NCBI GenBank assembly: GCA_963082975.1
Contig: OY720348.1
Span: 57,191,564-57,255,563, forward strand
DNA: 64,000 bases
Direction of reading: 5' to 3'
Source: Labia minor
Taxonomy: Eukaryota > Arthropoda > Insecta > Dermaptera > Spongiphoridae
Below are positions 12,044 through 22,974 of the stretch, in pieces (position 1 is the stretch's first letter; every line of letters starts with the position of its first letter). The position numbers were made by a program, and so were the translations under genes. Under the pieces are notes generated by a model, which did no database searches, was not told where the DNA came from, and saw nothing but the letters and a program-made list of their open reading frames with translations.

Positions 12044-12248
12044 TTAATACAAATGTTGAATTTATCTGAAAACTCGTTAAAGAAAAAATATATATAATAA
12101 AATAATTATAAAGTAGCCACGAATTATGATGATGGATTGATTTTTATGTTGATTTCCAATTTCATCTAACAAAAGTATATTTTTTTTATCATATTCTCTA
12201 AGAAATGGTTATTTTATTTTATATTTTTTTTTTTCATAATGTATGCAG

Positions 12249-12516
12249 ATATCCTTGCGTGCCTGATTGGGAGTCAGATAGACAATTCGGGCATTATCCT
12301 GCTCTGTATTTTTCTTTCCTTCCACTCGAAAATGATATTCTCTTTATCATTTTATTATATCATCTTTCATGGGATACGGAGATGTTATCTGATCCTTGTC
12401 AAAGATTTCAATTTATTACTCCCCTCAAGATTATTAGTATTATCTCTGGATTGTCTTTTTTCAACATTTGCTTATAGTACACTCGATGCAAAGCCATATC
12501 ATCTATCGATGCTTTA
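12249..12516 (+). other. Possible exon after a strong splice acceptor, function unknown
   Basis: A polypyrimidine tract and ATGTATGCAG at 12,239-12,248 form a convincing acceptor, followed by 260 bp of less AT-rich sequence. Two frames are open. One encodes YPCVPDWESDRQFGHYPAL, ending in TAG at about 12,477. The other is hydrophobic (ILLCIFLSFH, FYYIIFHGIRRCYLILV) and ends with TAA at 12,517. No upstream exon was found and I recognise no family. Confidence 0.25.
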
Positions 12517-12654
12517 AAAAATCAATCGCTTGTCGTTTATATTTAAGTGAAACACTTATTTATTATACGTATGTACAGAAAAGAATTAATTTTATCCATA
12601 TTTAATAATATTAAAGGTGTAACAAATATAAATGGACACTTTGACCATGGGTTT

Positions 12655-13205
12655 TTAATTGTTTTGATAATTTGGTAATTATTCAGGTAAACTCATTTTC
12701 ATGAATTTGGGTAATACTTTACCAGTAGGTTTCTTTTGTATTCCAAATATAAAATTTTCTTATGAAATTTTCTCCGGCATCTTATAGTTTTCGAGATAAA
12801 AATTATTAAAATTTGCATATAAATTGATATTCTATTTAGTTACCATGTTTAATCAATTGACCGTGAGAGCGCGCCACTAATTTTCTGTATTTTATAAGTT
12901 CGGGTTGGATTTAATCCAAACCGAACTTATAAAAACCGAAAATTAGTGAATAAGTGAATAATTAGTGAATTAGTCAATAAAACATTTCTTAATGGCACAT
13001 TTCGACGTTCATATTACTAATCTGTCAAATTTAAAAAAACTTTATTTTAATATTTTTTATCTCGAAATCTATAAGATCCTGGGAAAAATTTCATTAGAAA
13101 AGTTTATTTGGAATGCAAAAGGAACCCACTGGTAAAGTATTATTCAAATCCACAAAAATGTGTTTATCTGAATAATTACCGAAAATTTTTTCTCTCCATG
13201 TGACT
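12655..13205. repeat. Foldback-type inverted repeat with nested hairpin
   Basis: The left arm (12,655-12,810) and right arm (13,040-13,200) are inverted copies. Shared blocks are GGTAATTATTCAG, TACTTTACCAGT, CTTATAG and TCGAGATAAAAA. A second, tighter palindrome at 12,875-12,949 is centred on GGTTGGATTTAATCCAAACC. A related single arm lies in intron 1 of every zinc-finger gene (for example 18,515-18,630), so this is a dispersed family. Confidence 0.65.
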
Positions 13206-13465
13206 ACTTTATTGTCACCTTATAAGACAGATCTGTTTCTCATGTAAAATTTTCAATGAATATTATTAATCAATAAAGGTCTAATAGAAATATATTTTAA
13301 ATTTGTTCCACCTTATACATATGTTATCTGATTTATTGATCCTGTTTTAAGAAAATAATCATATCTAAATTTATTATTGTTATCGTCATTTAAATCAGGT
13401 TATCAGAAGATTGATAATGAAGTGTTTAAATAGGTGCAGGGTATCTTTCTCTAGGGTGGTTAATT
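13206..13465. other. AT-rich spacer
   Basis: Nothing recognisable. Confidence 0.35.
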
Positions 13466-13740
13466 TAATCTCAGGTAGATTTTGAAAAAAGCATTCTTAG
13501 GTTAGACTTAATTTTCAATGCAACATTGATTCGAATTCGAGAGCTGTCGATGGGAGGTCGACTAAAGCAAAGCCGATAGCACGTGGAGAAATAAAGGGCA
13601 GCGATGAACATGGATTTGACATTCCGACATACACATTCGAGCCGTCGACACTCCACCATCCAAGTCACAAAGCAATTAGGCTTTTCTGCCCCTCGATTAT
13701 TATTTCGCCATTTGGGCTCCATCCAATTTCATATAACTCA
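13466..13740. other. Unassigned balanced-composition island
   Basis: Balanced composition, with both strands open: reverse 83 codons starting MEPKWRNNNRGAEKPN, forward 63 codons starting MNMDLTFRHTHSSRRH. A reverse-strand GT (after CTCGAATGT) could serve as donor. There is no homology I can name. It is a candidate 5' exon. Confidence 0.3.
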
Positions 13741-14055
13741 TTATATATATATAAACAGTCCAAAGTTATTAACTATACCAAAATATAACGAATGAAATTA
13801 ATTAAATAATAAATGTTTTGTTTAAATTAAATTAAAATTATTAAATAATTTATTATCATTATTAGTAATATTATAAGGGTGTAAAGTTCAATAAATGTAA
13901 AAATTAAATAAAATTAAAATATTTTAATTAATAATTAATGTTAATGAAGAAACTATATTAGGCAAGATTGATATTGATATAATTTTGCATTATATAGCAA
14001 GATATTATTAGTATTTGCAGTAGATTTGCAATTTATTAAAATTATCTGAAAGATA

Positions 14056-14923
14056 TTAGGCTTGTTCAAAAGAAAATGTGAATTTTGAATTCCCTCGGAC
14101 TGTGTACATTTGATTATCGACATATTAATGTTATGTTGGTACACATATATGTTTCTCATATGTTGAGATTATCAGCCATTTTGGATTAGTAGTTTGTTTT
14201 TGACAACTAAAAAAGTTATTCACATTTTTGTGTGTTCTTCGATTATTTAAAGAATCTGTATTATAAATTTTGCGTTAAAAATGGAATAAAGTGCTCCAAC
14301 GAACTTAAAATGTTGACTTGCATTCGGCGAGTCTACTTTGTCTCAAAAAAATGTTTATAAGTGGTACAAGCGCTTTAAAAAAAGTAAAGTTCGAACAAAT
14401 GTGAAAATTTTGCTCACTGTTTTCTTCGATTACAATGGCGTGGTGCATCATGAGTTTTTGCCAACATGTCGTACTTTTAATAAGAAATATTATAAGAAAG
14501 TTATGCAACGTATACGTGAAGCAAACGATCGGAATTGTAGAAAAACAAATAATTGATTCTTCATCACGATAATGCACCAGCTTACACATCATTGCTTGTT
14601 CGTGTTTTTATGGCCAAAAACAACACCATAATCATGCCTCAACCACCGTATTCACCAGATTAGTCTCCCTGCGACTTTTCGCTATTCCCAAAGCTGAAGA
14701 GACCAATGAAAGGAAAGCGTTTTGCCACAATTGATGAGATAAAGTCGGAATCGAAGAAAGAGCTGATGACTATAACGAAAAGCTCATTTCAAAAGTGCTT
14801 CGATGATTGAAAAAAGCGCTGGCATCTGAGGGGACTTACTTTGAAGTGGACAAAATGGATATTGAATAAATAAATAATTTTCGAAATAATTCAAAATTCG
14901 CCTTTTCTTTTGAATAAACATCG
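14056..14923 (+). pseudogene. Dead mariner transposase copy
   Basis: TA-flanked, with 30-bp inverted ends (TTGTTCAAAAGAAAATG and, reversed, TTATTCAAAAGAAAAGG). Blocks of a mariner transposase appear in order: KNVYKWYKRFKK, then after an internal deletion VFFDYNGVVHHEFLPT (first catalytic Asp), FHHDNAPAYTS in another frame (second Asp), IMPQPPYSPD (third Asp, directly followed by TAG) and LKRPMKGKRFATIDEIK. A full mariner is about 1.3 kb, so roughly a third is missing. It shares its C-terminal region with the element at 10,693-11,040. Confidence 0.9.
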
Positions 14924-15518
14924 TATCTTATAAGATATATTTTATATCTTGAGTCTTGTTTATATATTTTATATATGTAGATCATCTTTTTTGAGTTCAC
15001 CAATTCTACTAAGAATCCAATTTTCAATTATCTTAACATTATTCTCGTTCTCTATACTCATAATGCACACCACACGTCCAAATAATCGATTAATATAACA
15101 TTTTTTAGATTTTTTTTTAGATATTTTTCGAAAATAATCATGATAATACAATCTCTTAAAAAGAGTATAGTAACCGATGTTACCCAATTACAATAATATA
15201 AATTCTTTCATATATGTTTTAGAAAAAAAGAGAAAATAATATAAATTAGAAATATATATTTATTTTATTATTATTTATAATATACCTGGAAAACCATATT
15301 TTTATAAAAAAATGATTAGATTAGAAATATTATTATTTATTTGTGATTTATTTATTATATAATAGGATTACGAAATCCCACAATACCAATTTATTTATAT
15401 TCAAAAAAAAATATAAAAAATTTGAAATTGATGTGTTTAATAGATATGAAATAATAATCTTATATAATCGAATTGAAGGAAATATCGAGCTTCTTGAATT
15501 GTCTTCTTTTGGGAGTTT
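14924..15518. other. AT-rich spacer
   Basis: No gene or named repeat is recognised. Confidence 0.35.
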
Positions 15519-15731
15519 TCAATGACGAACACCCTGTTGGCAGGTACCAGGTGTTAGGATGCTGCCGTTAAGCACGGTCCATTCATCACCGGCGGCTTCT
15601 CTGCGGTCGTCAACACGATTAGCGAAACCGCACGCCCCCGCTCGTTTTTCATAGCTGATTATACTTGAGTTGCACGCTCTCTTTTGCTCCCATCGACCCA
15701 ATATCATCTCCAAATGACCCATTATCGTCAC
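15519..15731 (-). other. GC-rich island with a 70-codon open frame, possible first exon
   Basis: This is the most GC-rich non-repeat stretch of the left part. The reverse strand reads ATG (in GATAATGGGTC) at 15,731 to a stop at 15,519 and encodes MTIMGHLEMILGRWEQKR, ending TPGTCQQGVRH. No domain is recognised. Composition and Kozak-like context favour a real exon or a promoter, but neither splice links nor homologs can be shown. Confidence 0.3.
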
Positions 15732-16051
15732 AAGGGACTATGCCTAAAATTTATCACAGTATGAAGTTTTTTAATATTGAATAAGCAAATCAAAATAATG
15801 AATAAATACATTGACATTCAATCGATATATAAAGTAGTTTAAATATATTGGTTTCTATTGGTTATTCTCTTTCTAAATAAACTGATGTGCAAAATTAACT
15901 TATAACTCTATTAATTTTATTAAAATATGAAATAAATAAACTTTGTATTACAAAATATTACAAAATAATTACAAAATAATAATAAAATACTCAAATAACA
16001 AAAATAAATTAAATTAAATGTTATCTTTTATTGAAATAAAATCCTTTAAAC
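15732..16051. other. AT-rich spacer
   Basis: Nothing recognisable. Confidence 0.35.
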
Positions 16052-16366
16052 CAAAGATGTCCAACACGCGGCCCGCGGGCCGCATTGCGGCCCACTCAAA
16101 GTTTTGATGCCGCCCACTATCGACTCATTTTGGAGTTAAATTTTAAAGAATTCACAGTCCGGCAAGCGACCTATAACTTCGAGGCTATAAAAAAAGGTTG
16201 TGTGTGTGCAACATTCAAAAACAAAAAACCACCTCTATCCCCAAAAATCTCCATAAGTTTTGAGACATTCACTAGCTAGGTTTAACATATTCTGGTAATT
16301 TTGCGGCCCAGTTAAATATTTAAGTTTGCGATGTGGCCCATTAAATTAAAAGGTTGGACATCCCTG
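16052..16366. mobile_element. hAT-type MITE (GATGTCCAAC/GTTGGACATC ends)
   Basis: The left end CAAAGATGTCCAAC and right end GTTGGACATCCCTG are inverted repeats. Just inside both ends lies GCGGCCC-rich sequence (CGCGGCCCGCGGGCCGC at the left), a hallmark of a widespread hAT non-autonomous group. Flanks CTTTAAAC and CTTAAACT are a near-match to an 8-bp target-site duplication. There is no transposase. Confidence 0.8.
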
Positions 16367-16504
16367 CTTAAACTAATCAGTTCTCTAAAGTTTATTTTAA
16401 GCATAATTTTAAAAACAATACTTTTTCTTCAAAAATTTTTGTTTTCATTATCAATTACTTTAATTTTCATAAAATAATCACATATTCATTTCTATTAAAT
16501 AAAA

Positions 16505-17095
16505 ATGAATCGAAATTACCAATTATTGGAACATGACTCTGTTAGGATTATAACATTATCTGAAGAAGGGAGGAGCCTAATGGAAATTGCAAGACGCCTA
16601 GAAATTAATCAATCAACTGTATCCAGAGTTCTTCAAAGATTTAGACAGACAGAAAATCATTCAAGAAGACCAGGTCAAGGCCGACCAAGAAGTGCAATTC
16701 AGTGGGATGACCGATTTATTCATCTTGTTGCTCTAAGAAATCGCTTTTTCTCAAGCAGCCAGATGAGTGACATGTTGTGAAATGCTCGGAAAACTAAAAT
16801 TTCTGGTTCCACAGTAAGAAGACATCTGAATGAAGGTGGCTTGAAATCAAGGAGAGCAGCAACAGGCCCTCTTTTAACCAGGGCTCATCGAATTCCGAGA
16901 CTGATATTTGCTCAACAACATGCAAATTGGACATTGAATGATTGTAGGCGAGTTTTGTTTTCAGATTAGTCTAGGTTTGTCCTACACTCTCCTGATGAAA
17001 GGTAAAGAGTATGTACAAGACCAACAGAAAGATATGCAGAGTTCAACATATCGCCAAGAGTTAGGTTTGGGTTCATTAGTAAAATTAATAGTGAT
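16505..17095 (+). pseudogene. Tc1-like transposase pseudogene, 3' truncated at the array border
   Basis: The frame begins MNRNYQLLEHDSVRIITL and continues through a helix-turn-helix (EIARRLEINQSTVSRVLQ), a GRPR AT-hook-like motif (RRPGQGRPRS), a second DNA-binding part (STVRRHLNEGGLKSRRA) and RVLFSD, where the first catalytic Asp lies. There are stop codons at 16,778 (TGA), right after FSD (TAG) and after SPDER (TAA). Everything after the first catalytic residue region, including the second Asp and the last acidic residue, is missing. The truncation point lies about 20 bp before unit A begins, so the array or its bordering MITE replaced the 3' half. Confidence 0.9.
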
Positions 17096-17112
17096 TCGAT
17101 AATTTTGCATAG

Positions 17113-18391
17113 CAGTTTATATTTAAAAAAAAAAAATCTGGAGTGTCTCCACTCGACTTTCTCGCAAATTTGAATTGAATTAATTAACATATAGTATATT
17201 TAAATTAAATTTAATTAATTAAATTGTATATTAAGTATAATTAAATTGGATAAATTAATTAATTGATTAAAAAAAATTACTGTATATTATTGTTCTTCAA
17301 TAACATTAATTAATTAACATATATTAATTTTAAATTTAAAACCTTCACCCTCATTTTTAAGTCGAAATTTAAAAATTAAAAAATCAATTCAACCAAGCTG
17401 AAATTCTATATATAGCAGTTTTATATAATTTTTAATTATGTGAAAAACCATCAAACATCCACTTTATTTTTACGGTCAGTTTAGAGGAAAAAAAATGAAA
17501 ACGTGGTAGATAATGGTTCTCTTCCTAATGAGCTACATTTTTCAAAATTTGAATAATGCCCCTGTACCAAATCTCTTTATTCTAGCTCAAACCGTTTTTG
17601 CGTAATCTTGTCTACATATTCAAACAGACATTTTTCTCAACCTTAGTGAAAATGATTCGGAAACCTTCAAAACGTATAAAATCATCAAAATCTCGACAAC
17701 GAAAATTTTCATGATCGCAATACTATCTCTGGAGAGATAGTAAAAATGTTTCAACCACTAAAATAATAAAATGTTTTTTAAAAAAATATTAAAATTAATT
17801 AATTTTTCAAAAATTGAAAAAACAATATTTTTAAAATAGACTAAAATAAAACATATTATTTATTAAAGAGGACTTTGACAGCCGTTGATAAAAAATTGTT
17901 ACATGGTATAAAATTAATTGAAAAAGAAAAATCGAGTGAACCAGTGGTTCTCAACCTTTTTTTAAAGCGGCCCACAAAGACACAGATAAGTATAAAGGAT
18001 TGAAAGTCGAAAATGTTGTTTAAGGGCCTCTTTACATTCACTGACTTAATTAATTTTTTTTAAATAACATTTTTTCTTGGATATGCTCGCGCCCCCCTCG
18101 GATATGTATGGGGGTGGTCTGTGGCTAAGGACTTCCCTTCCAATTATGCTGGCGCCTGCGGTGCGATCTCTCGAACTGCAGAGTTAATCTTGCCTGTAGC
18201 GCCATCTCTTGCCGCATGTATACCAATCTTTCATTTGAATAACCCCCCGCCCACACACACACACACTGATGAACCAACATTTTTATTTTGAACCTGAATC
18301 GTTGCTATCTTAAAGATTGTAAATTAAAAAAGTTTATATGACTATTACCTAGTAAATATTTTATAATTGTTAATACATTAATTAATTAAAA
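17113..18391 (+). promoter_or_regulatory. 5' flank of zinc-finger gene A, with truncated MITE, hAT end and CTCF-like motif
   Basis: 17,125-17,740 is the left part of the MITE family seen whole at 3702-4139; the right end is lost and it stops near a CTATCTCTGGAGAGATAG palindrome. 17,942-18,045 is an hAT-type fragment starting CAGTGGTTCTCAACC. 18,085-18,260 is GC-richer, as expected for a promoter, and contains TAGCGCCATCTCTTGCCGC (18,197-18,215), which resembles the insulator-protein CTCF core on the reverse strand. The motif is kept in all units. No TATA box can be assigned with confidence. Confidence 0.4.
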
Positions 18392-20867
18392 ATGGATCTT
18401 TATTCACAAGAAGAGAGAAAATATCCAATATACATAGGTACTTATTATTTCTATGTTTTTTTCGTCGAAAGTAATGTTAATTGTCACTAAAATGGTAATT
18501 ATATATAAAAGATAATCCAACATGGATTTGGATAAAACTTTGCCAGTGGGTTCCTTTTTATTATTTTAATAAACTTTTCTTATGAAAATTTTGCGGGACG
18601 CTCCTAGTTTACGGGATAAAAACTATTAATAGTAAATCTGTGGCGTCGGTTAAAATTAAATTATTTTCTAAAAAAACTAAATATATTTGTTTAATAAAAA
18701 TTAAATTAAATATTATATTAAATAAAAAATATTATTTTAAGTAAAATTAAATATTATTTTTAATGGGATTAAATATTACTTGAATAAAAATAAAATATTT
18801 TTATAGCTAAAATTAAATATATTATTTAATGAAAATTAATTTTATTTTTATAATTAGAATTAAAAATTTTATTTAAAAATATTAATATAATATTGATCAA
18901 GTGTCCCTATAAGCAGGTTATGCTTCTTGAGTAGGCTGACCAGAAATGTAGTCTGTCAAAATGGGACAAAACCCGTTTATTTTCAATATATGATTTTTGT
19001 ATAAATTTATTATAAAAATAAATAAATATTATAAAAATATGCAAAAGTATAATTAAATAACAATTTCACTTAACAAAAGAAACAAATATATAGGTGTAAA
19101 TAACAATATTTTATAAATAGATAATATTAATATGAAAACATCGAACAAATATATGCTTTATTGCAAATTATAAGATTAATAGCAATAATATTAGCAGAAT
19201 ATAGAAAATATTTAATAAATAACTTATTTACATATATAATATATGTGTATTGTATATAATAAATAATAGCAAGTAAGACTAGAAATAAAAAATACCATAA
19301 CTGTAAATGTAAAATGGTAATAGAAAACTATCATTTTATTTAATTTTTTTAATAATATTTTAACTAATAGGAGTACTTATTTAAATACGATTATGACTTA
19401 TCAGTTGTACTATTGTACTTCTCTGATGACATAATTTTATTTAATATACGAGGTTCTTTTGAAATATTTTGAAAAATTGTTCTCATGCGAAATTACAATT
19501 TTGACTAGCAATTAAAATTAAATTGAAAATCATTCAAATTCGTATATTTCAAGAAGACGACGGTACTGTTAAAACCAAATCCTTGTTGGAAACAGTTTTT
19601 TGTATAATTACCAGAAATATAATGATTTAAAATAACGAAAACAATTCTTTTTATAGGTCCTGTATATTCTTGTGAATATTGTCATACAAATTTTATAAGT
19701 GTGGAATTTTTATCGAAACATTTAAAAAAATGTTTTCATCAAGAAATATTTTCAATTTTCAAAAATGGTGTAAAACTCAAAAAAGATACAGAGAAATATT
19801 TAGACGAAAAAATTCAAGAAGATACCAATTCAAACCATACAGAGGACAAGCGTATTCAATGTAATTATTGTGAAAAGAAATTTAATTATAAATCATATTT
19901 AAATAGACATTTATTGATTCATACAGGAGAAAAACCTCTTGAATGTAATTATTGTGAAAAGAAATTTAATCAGAAATCAGCTTTAAAAACACATTTATTA
20001 ATTCACACAGGAGAAAAACCTTTTGAATGTAATTATTGTGAAAAGAAATTTAATCAGAAATCACATTTAAACACACATTTATTAATTCATACAGGAGAAA
20101 AACCATTTGAATGTAATTATTGTAAAAAGAAATTTAATCGGAAATCAGCTTTAAAAACACATTTATTAATTCACACAGGAGAAAAACCTTTTGTATGTAA
20201 TTATTGTGAAAAGAAATTTATTGGAAAATCATATTTAGATAAACATTTATTAATTCATACAGGGGAAAATCCTTTTGTATGTAATTATTGTGAAAAGAAA
20301 TTTATTGGAAAATCATATTTAGATAAACATTTGTTAATTCATACAGGAGAAAAACCTTTTGAATGTAATTATTGTAAAAAGAAATTTATTGAAAAATCAA
20401 ATTTAAATAGACATTTATTAATTCATACAGGAGAAAAACCTTTTGAATGTAATTATTGTAAAAAGAAATTTAATCGGAAATTAGCTTTAAAAACACATTT
20501 ATTAATTCATACAGGAGAAAATCCTTTTGTATGTAATTATTGTGAAAAGAAATTTATTGGAAAATCATATTTAGATAAACATTTATTAATTCATACAGGA
20601 GAAAATCCTTTTGTATGTAATTATTGTGAAAAGAAATTTATTGGAAAATCATATTTAGATAAACATTTATTAATTCATACAGGAGAAAAACCTATTGAAT
20701 GTAATTATTGTAAAAAGAAATTTAATCAGAAATCACATTTAAACACACATTTATTAATTCATACAGGAGAAAAACCTTTTGAATGTAATTATTGTAAAAA
20801 GAAATTTAATCGGAAATCAGCTTTAAAAACACATTTATTAATTCACATAGGAGAAAACTCATTTTGA
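18392..20867 (+). CDS. C2H2 zinc-finger protein A, 12 fingers, two exons
   Basis: Exon 1 (18,392-18,437) encodes MDLYSQEERKYPIYI plus one base, then donor GTACTTATT. The intron is 1,219 bp and ends TTCTTTTTATAG. Exon 2 (19,657-20,867) continues in frame, giving 418 residues in total. Exon 2 opens with a C2HC-like finger (CEYC, then HLKKCFH) and a charged linker of about 40 residues. Twelve C2H2 fingers follow (C-x2-C-x12-H-x3-H, 28 codons each) with TGEKP or TGENP linkers. Such arrays bind DNA in the nucleus; target and role are unknown. Varying residues sit at helix positions -1, 3 and 6, with Ser constant at 2 in nearly all fingers. Relative to B, one extra base in the codons after the last GEN linker shifts the frame, so the protein ends IGENSF and loses the next finger. 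Start choice rests on the conserved ATG, donor and phase in all four copies. Confidence 0.88.
18515..18630. repeat. Intronic arm of the foldback repeat (unit A)
   Basis: Contains TTTGCCAGTGGGTTCC, a CTTTTCTTATGAAA block and a GGGATAAAAA block, matching the arms of the foldback at 12,655-13,205. Its position in the intron is kept in all units. Confidence 0.55.
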
Positions 20868-21042
20868 ATATATTTATTGTAATAATAAATTTAATCAGAA
20901 ATCAGCTTTAAAATCACATTTATTAATTCACACAGGAGAAAAACATTTTTAATGTATTAATTGTAAAAATAAATTTATTGGAAAATCATATTTAAAAAGA
21001 CATTTACTAATTCATTCCTTTTTATTTTATGTATTTCATTAA
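20868..21042 (+). pseudogene. Relic fingers after the stop of gene A
   Basis: After the frameshift stop, the other frame still spells a finger (KFNQKSALKSHLLIHTGEKHF). It is followed by TAA and then one more complete finger (CINC, FIGKSYLKRHLLIHS), ending at TAA 21,040-21,042. The terminal finger behind TAA occurs in all four copies. Confidence 0.75.
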
Positions 21043-21894
21043 TTATTTTTATTTTTTACCTTGAATAGTGATATTTGTATTGTGTTTTCTAATATGAATA
21101 TTATCTATTATTATCGATAATTTGATAGAAAATAATGAAAAGAAGAGAGAGAATGAGTGACAAATTAAAAAAAGACTTCCATTGTTATGATGCTTTAAAT
21201 CAGTGTTTCCCAACGTGGAGCTCTCGCCCCACAGGGATAGATTCGACACGAGTTTAACCCTTTTTAATATAAAAAATTATATGTATATGTTAAGAGGGCA
21301 TAAGAATTTTAATTTTTAATTTATCTCCTTTAAAATAGAGAATTATTTTCTCTTTGTGAAATGATTACTATGATGAATATAATTTATATTATCTATTATA
21401 TATACTGTAATGAAATGAAATGAATATTCATTAAATGAAAAAAAAATATATTGAATATTCCTATAAACAGCAGCAATAATTTATGTGTAGAAACCCAGAA
21501 AGTTTTAATTTATCATAAAAATAATTTGGTAGTTTTTATTTTCTAAATTTTTTTTTTCTATATAATAATTATATTAATCAAAATATATAAACTTAAGGGA
21601 TTAATAATTTATTTTTCGTAAAAATAATTTTAATTCAAATTCGAATTAATATTAAAAACTGTTAGGAAATGTGATTATCACCTAACTTACAAAGATATAC
21701 TTAAATTTGATTTTCAATCTGATTAAATCTTAACAGCAATAATAAAATTATTGGTTGAATTTATTTGTAATTTCCTTTACACTCGATCCCTCGAGCTTTT
21801 ACTCTCTTTTACTTTATTTTACTCTTAATACACTTCTGATATTAAATGATATATATATATTTATTATTATTTTATTTTTAACTTCTCTCATGCA

Positions 21895-21995
21895 ATTCCA
21901 TGTTAAGCAGTCTCTGCCACTCCACGGTGACCTCACCTTTCTTTGGCCCATCAATGCTCAGAAGAATCCTATTCTCAAATACTCTAAATCTATAC
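21895..21995 (-). repeat. LINE reverse-transcriptase C-terminal fragment (unit A)
   Basis: The reverse strand reads FRVFENRILLSIDGPKKGEV and WQRLLNMELHE. It aligns with the LINE inside the Helitron of unit B (FRVFENRILPCIYWPKKDEV, then EWGRLHNKKLHG). It is in frame here, whereas B, C and D have four extra bases. Confidence 0.8.
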
Positions 21996-22034
21996 ATTAT
22001 ACTAGGAGCTATAACTATGGACAACCCTTCACTT

Positions 22035-22090
22035 AAAAAAATCTAGAGTGTCTCCACTAGACTATCTCGCACAAATTTGAATTGGATTAA
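22035..22090. repeat. MITE end fragment (unit A)
   Basis: A solo left end of the TGGAGTGTCTCCACT family (here TAGAGTGTCTCCACT), abutting the LINE fragment and the older repeat that also occurs at 2086-3540. Confidence 0.6.
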
Positions 22091-22707
22091 TTTTTTTTCT
22101 ACCCTCCTCTTACGTGGAAGAATCATGTCCTTTTTCTTTGGACTCCTTTCAATTCATTTTCTTACTTACCCCCTCCCTGATCCCAAAAAAATCAATTTTA
22201 TTTGGATGAGGGAGAATATCTAGCATAGCTTCATTAAAAGAAAAAAAATTAAAAATTTGACTCTTATAAGAGACTCCTTAATAGTTCATATATGCTGATT
22301 ACCTGCATTTTTCAACCAGCACAACCTCACATGTGAGACATGCTATAAGTTCCTCTGAGAGGACCCACCTCTCCAAGCTTCTTACTAGTAGAAAACTTGG
22401 AACTCCTATTTTGGAGAATTAGAAAAACCAATCTAATCACTGTTTTTCCCTTTATATAAAATTTTGACAAAGTATTTTAAAATTCTAATCAAAGCCAATG
22501 ATTCAACATAATTTTCACCACATTCTAAATAAAATAAATTTTTATTTCATTGAACAGAGAAATTAAGGTTAATTTTTATTTGGTACCATATTTACACTTG
22601 AAATAACTTTTCCTGATAAGAATAATTAAAACGTTTACTATATTATTTGTTATGAATGTAGATTCATTTTCACTAGTATTATATAATTTTACGTTGCTTT
22701 CTTAATT

Positions 22708-22932
22708 CAGTGATTCTCAACCACTGTGTCTCGAGTTTTTAAAAGAGGGTCTTAAACTTTTTTTTCTAATTTTTTAATTTGGTTCTCAAAAAAAAAAAGC
22801 TAAACCGTTTTTGGGACCATTTTTTTCAATATTTTTTCAATTATTAGTACACTTATCTTTTTCTTTGTGTGCCGCCAAATTTTTAAAACGTTAACAGTGT
22901 GCCGGGGTAAAAAAAATGGTTGAGAATCACTG
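22708..22932. mobile_element. hAT-type MITE (CAGTGATTCTCAACC), unit A
   Basis: Ends CAGTGATTCTCAACC and GGTTGAGAATCACTG are perfect 15-bp inverted repeats. Flanks TCTTAATT and CCTTAATT are a near-perfect 8-bp target-site duplication. It is 225 bp and non-coding. Confidence 0.85.
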
Positions 22933-22974
22933 CCTTAATTAATTATTAATTATTGAATTTTGATAGCTGGCAAA

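Noticed and set aside
19447-19480. TACGAGGTTCTTTTGAAA as a mariner terminus in intron 1
   Set aside because: No matching opposite end or transposase sequence was found nearby.
19854-20867. Regular 84-bp repeats as a satellite or CRISPR-like array
   Set aside because: The repeats are codon-phased C2H2 fingers in a continuous frame with conserved zinc ligands. There are no spacers.
21049-21249. Reverse-strand open frame (MSNLSLWGES) repeated in all units
   Set aside because: Mostly low-complexity and hAT-like sequence (ends at a CAGTGTTTCCCAACG motif). Repetition is due to the unit duplication only.
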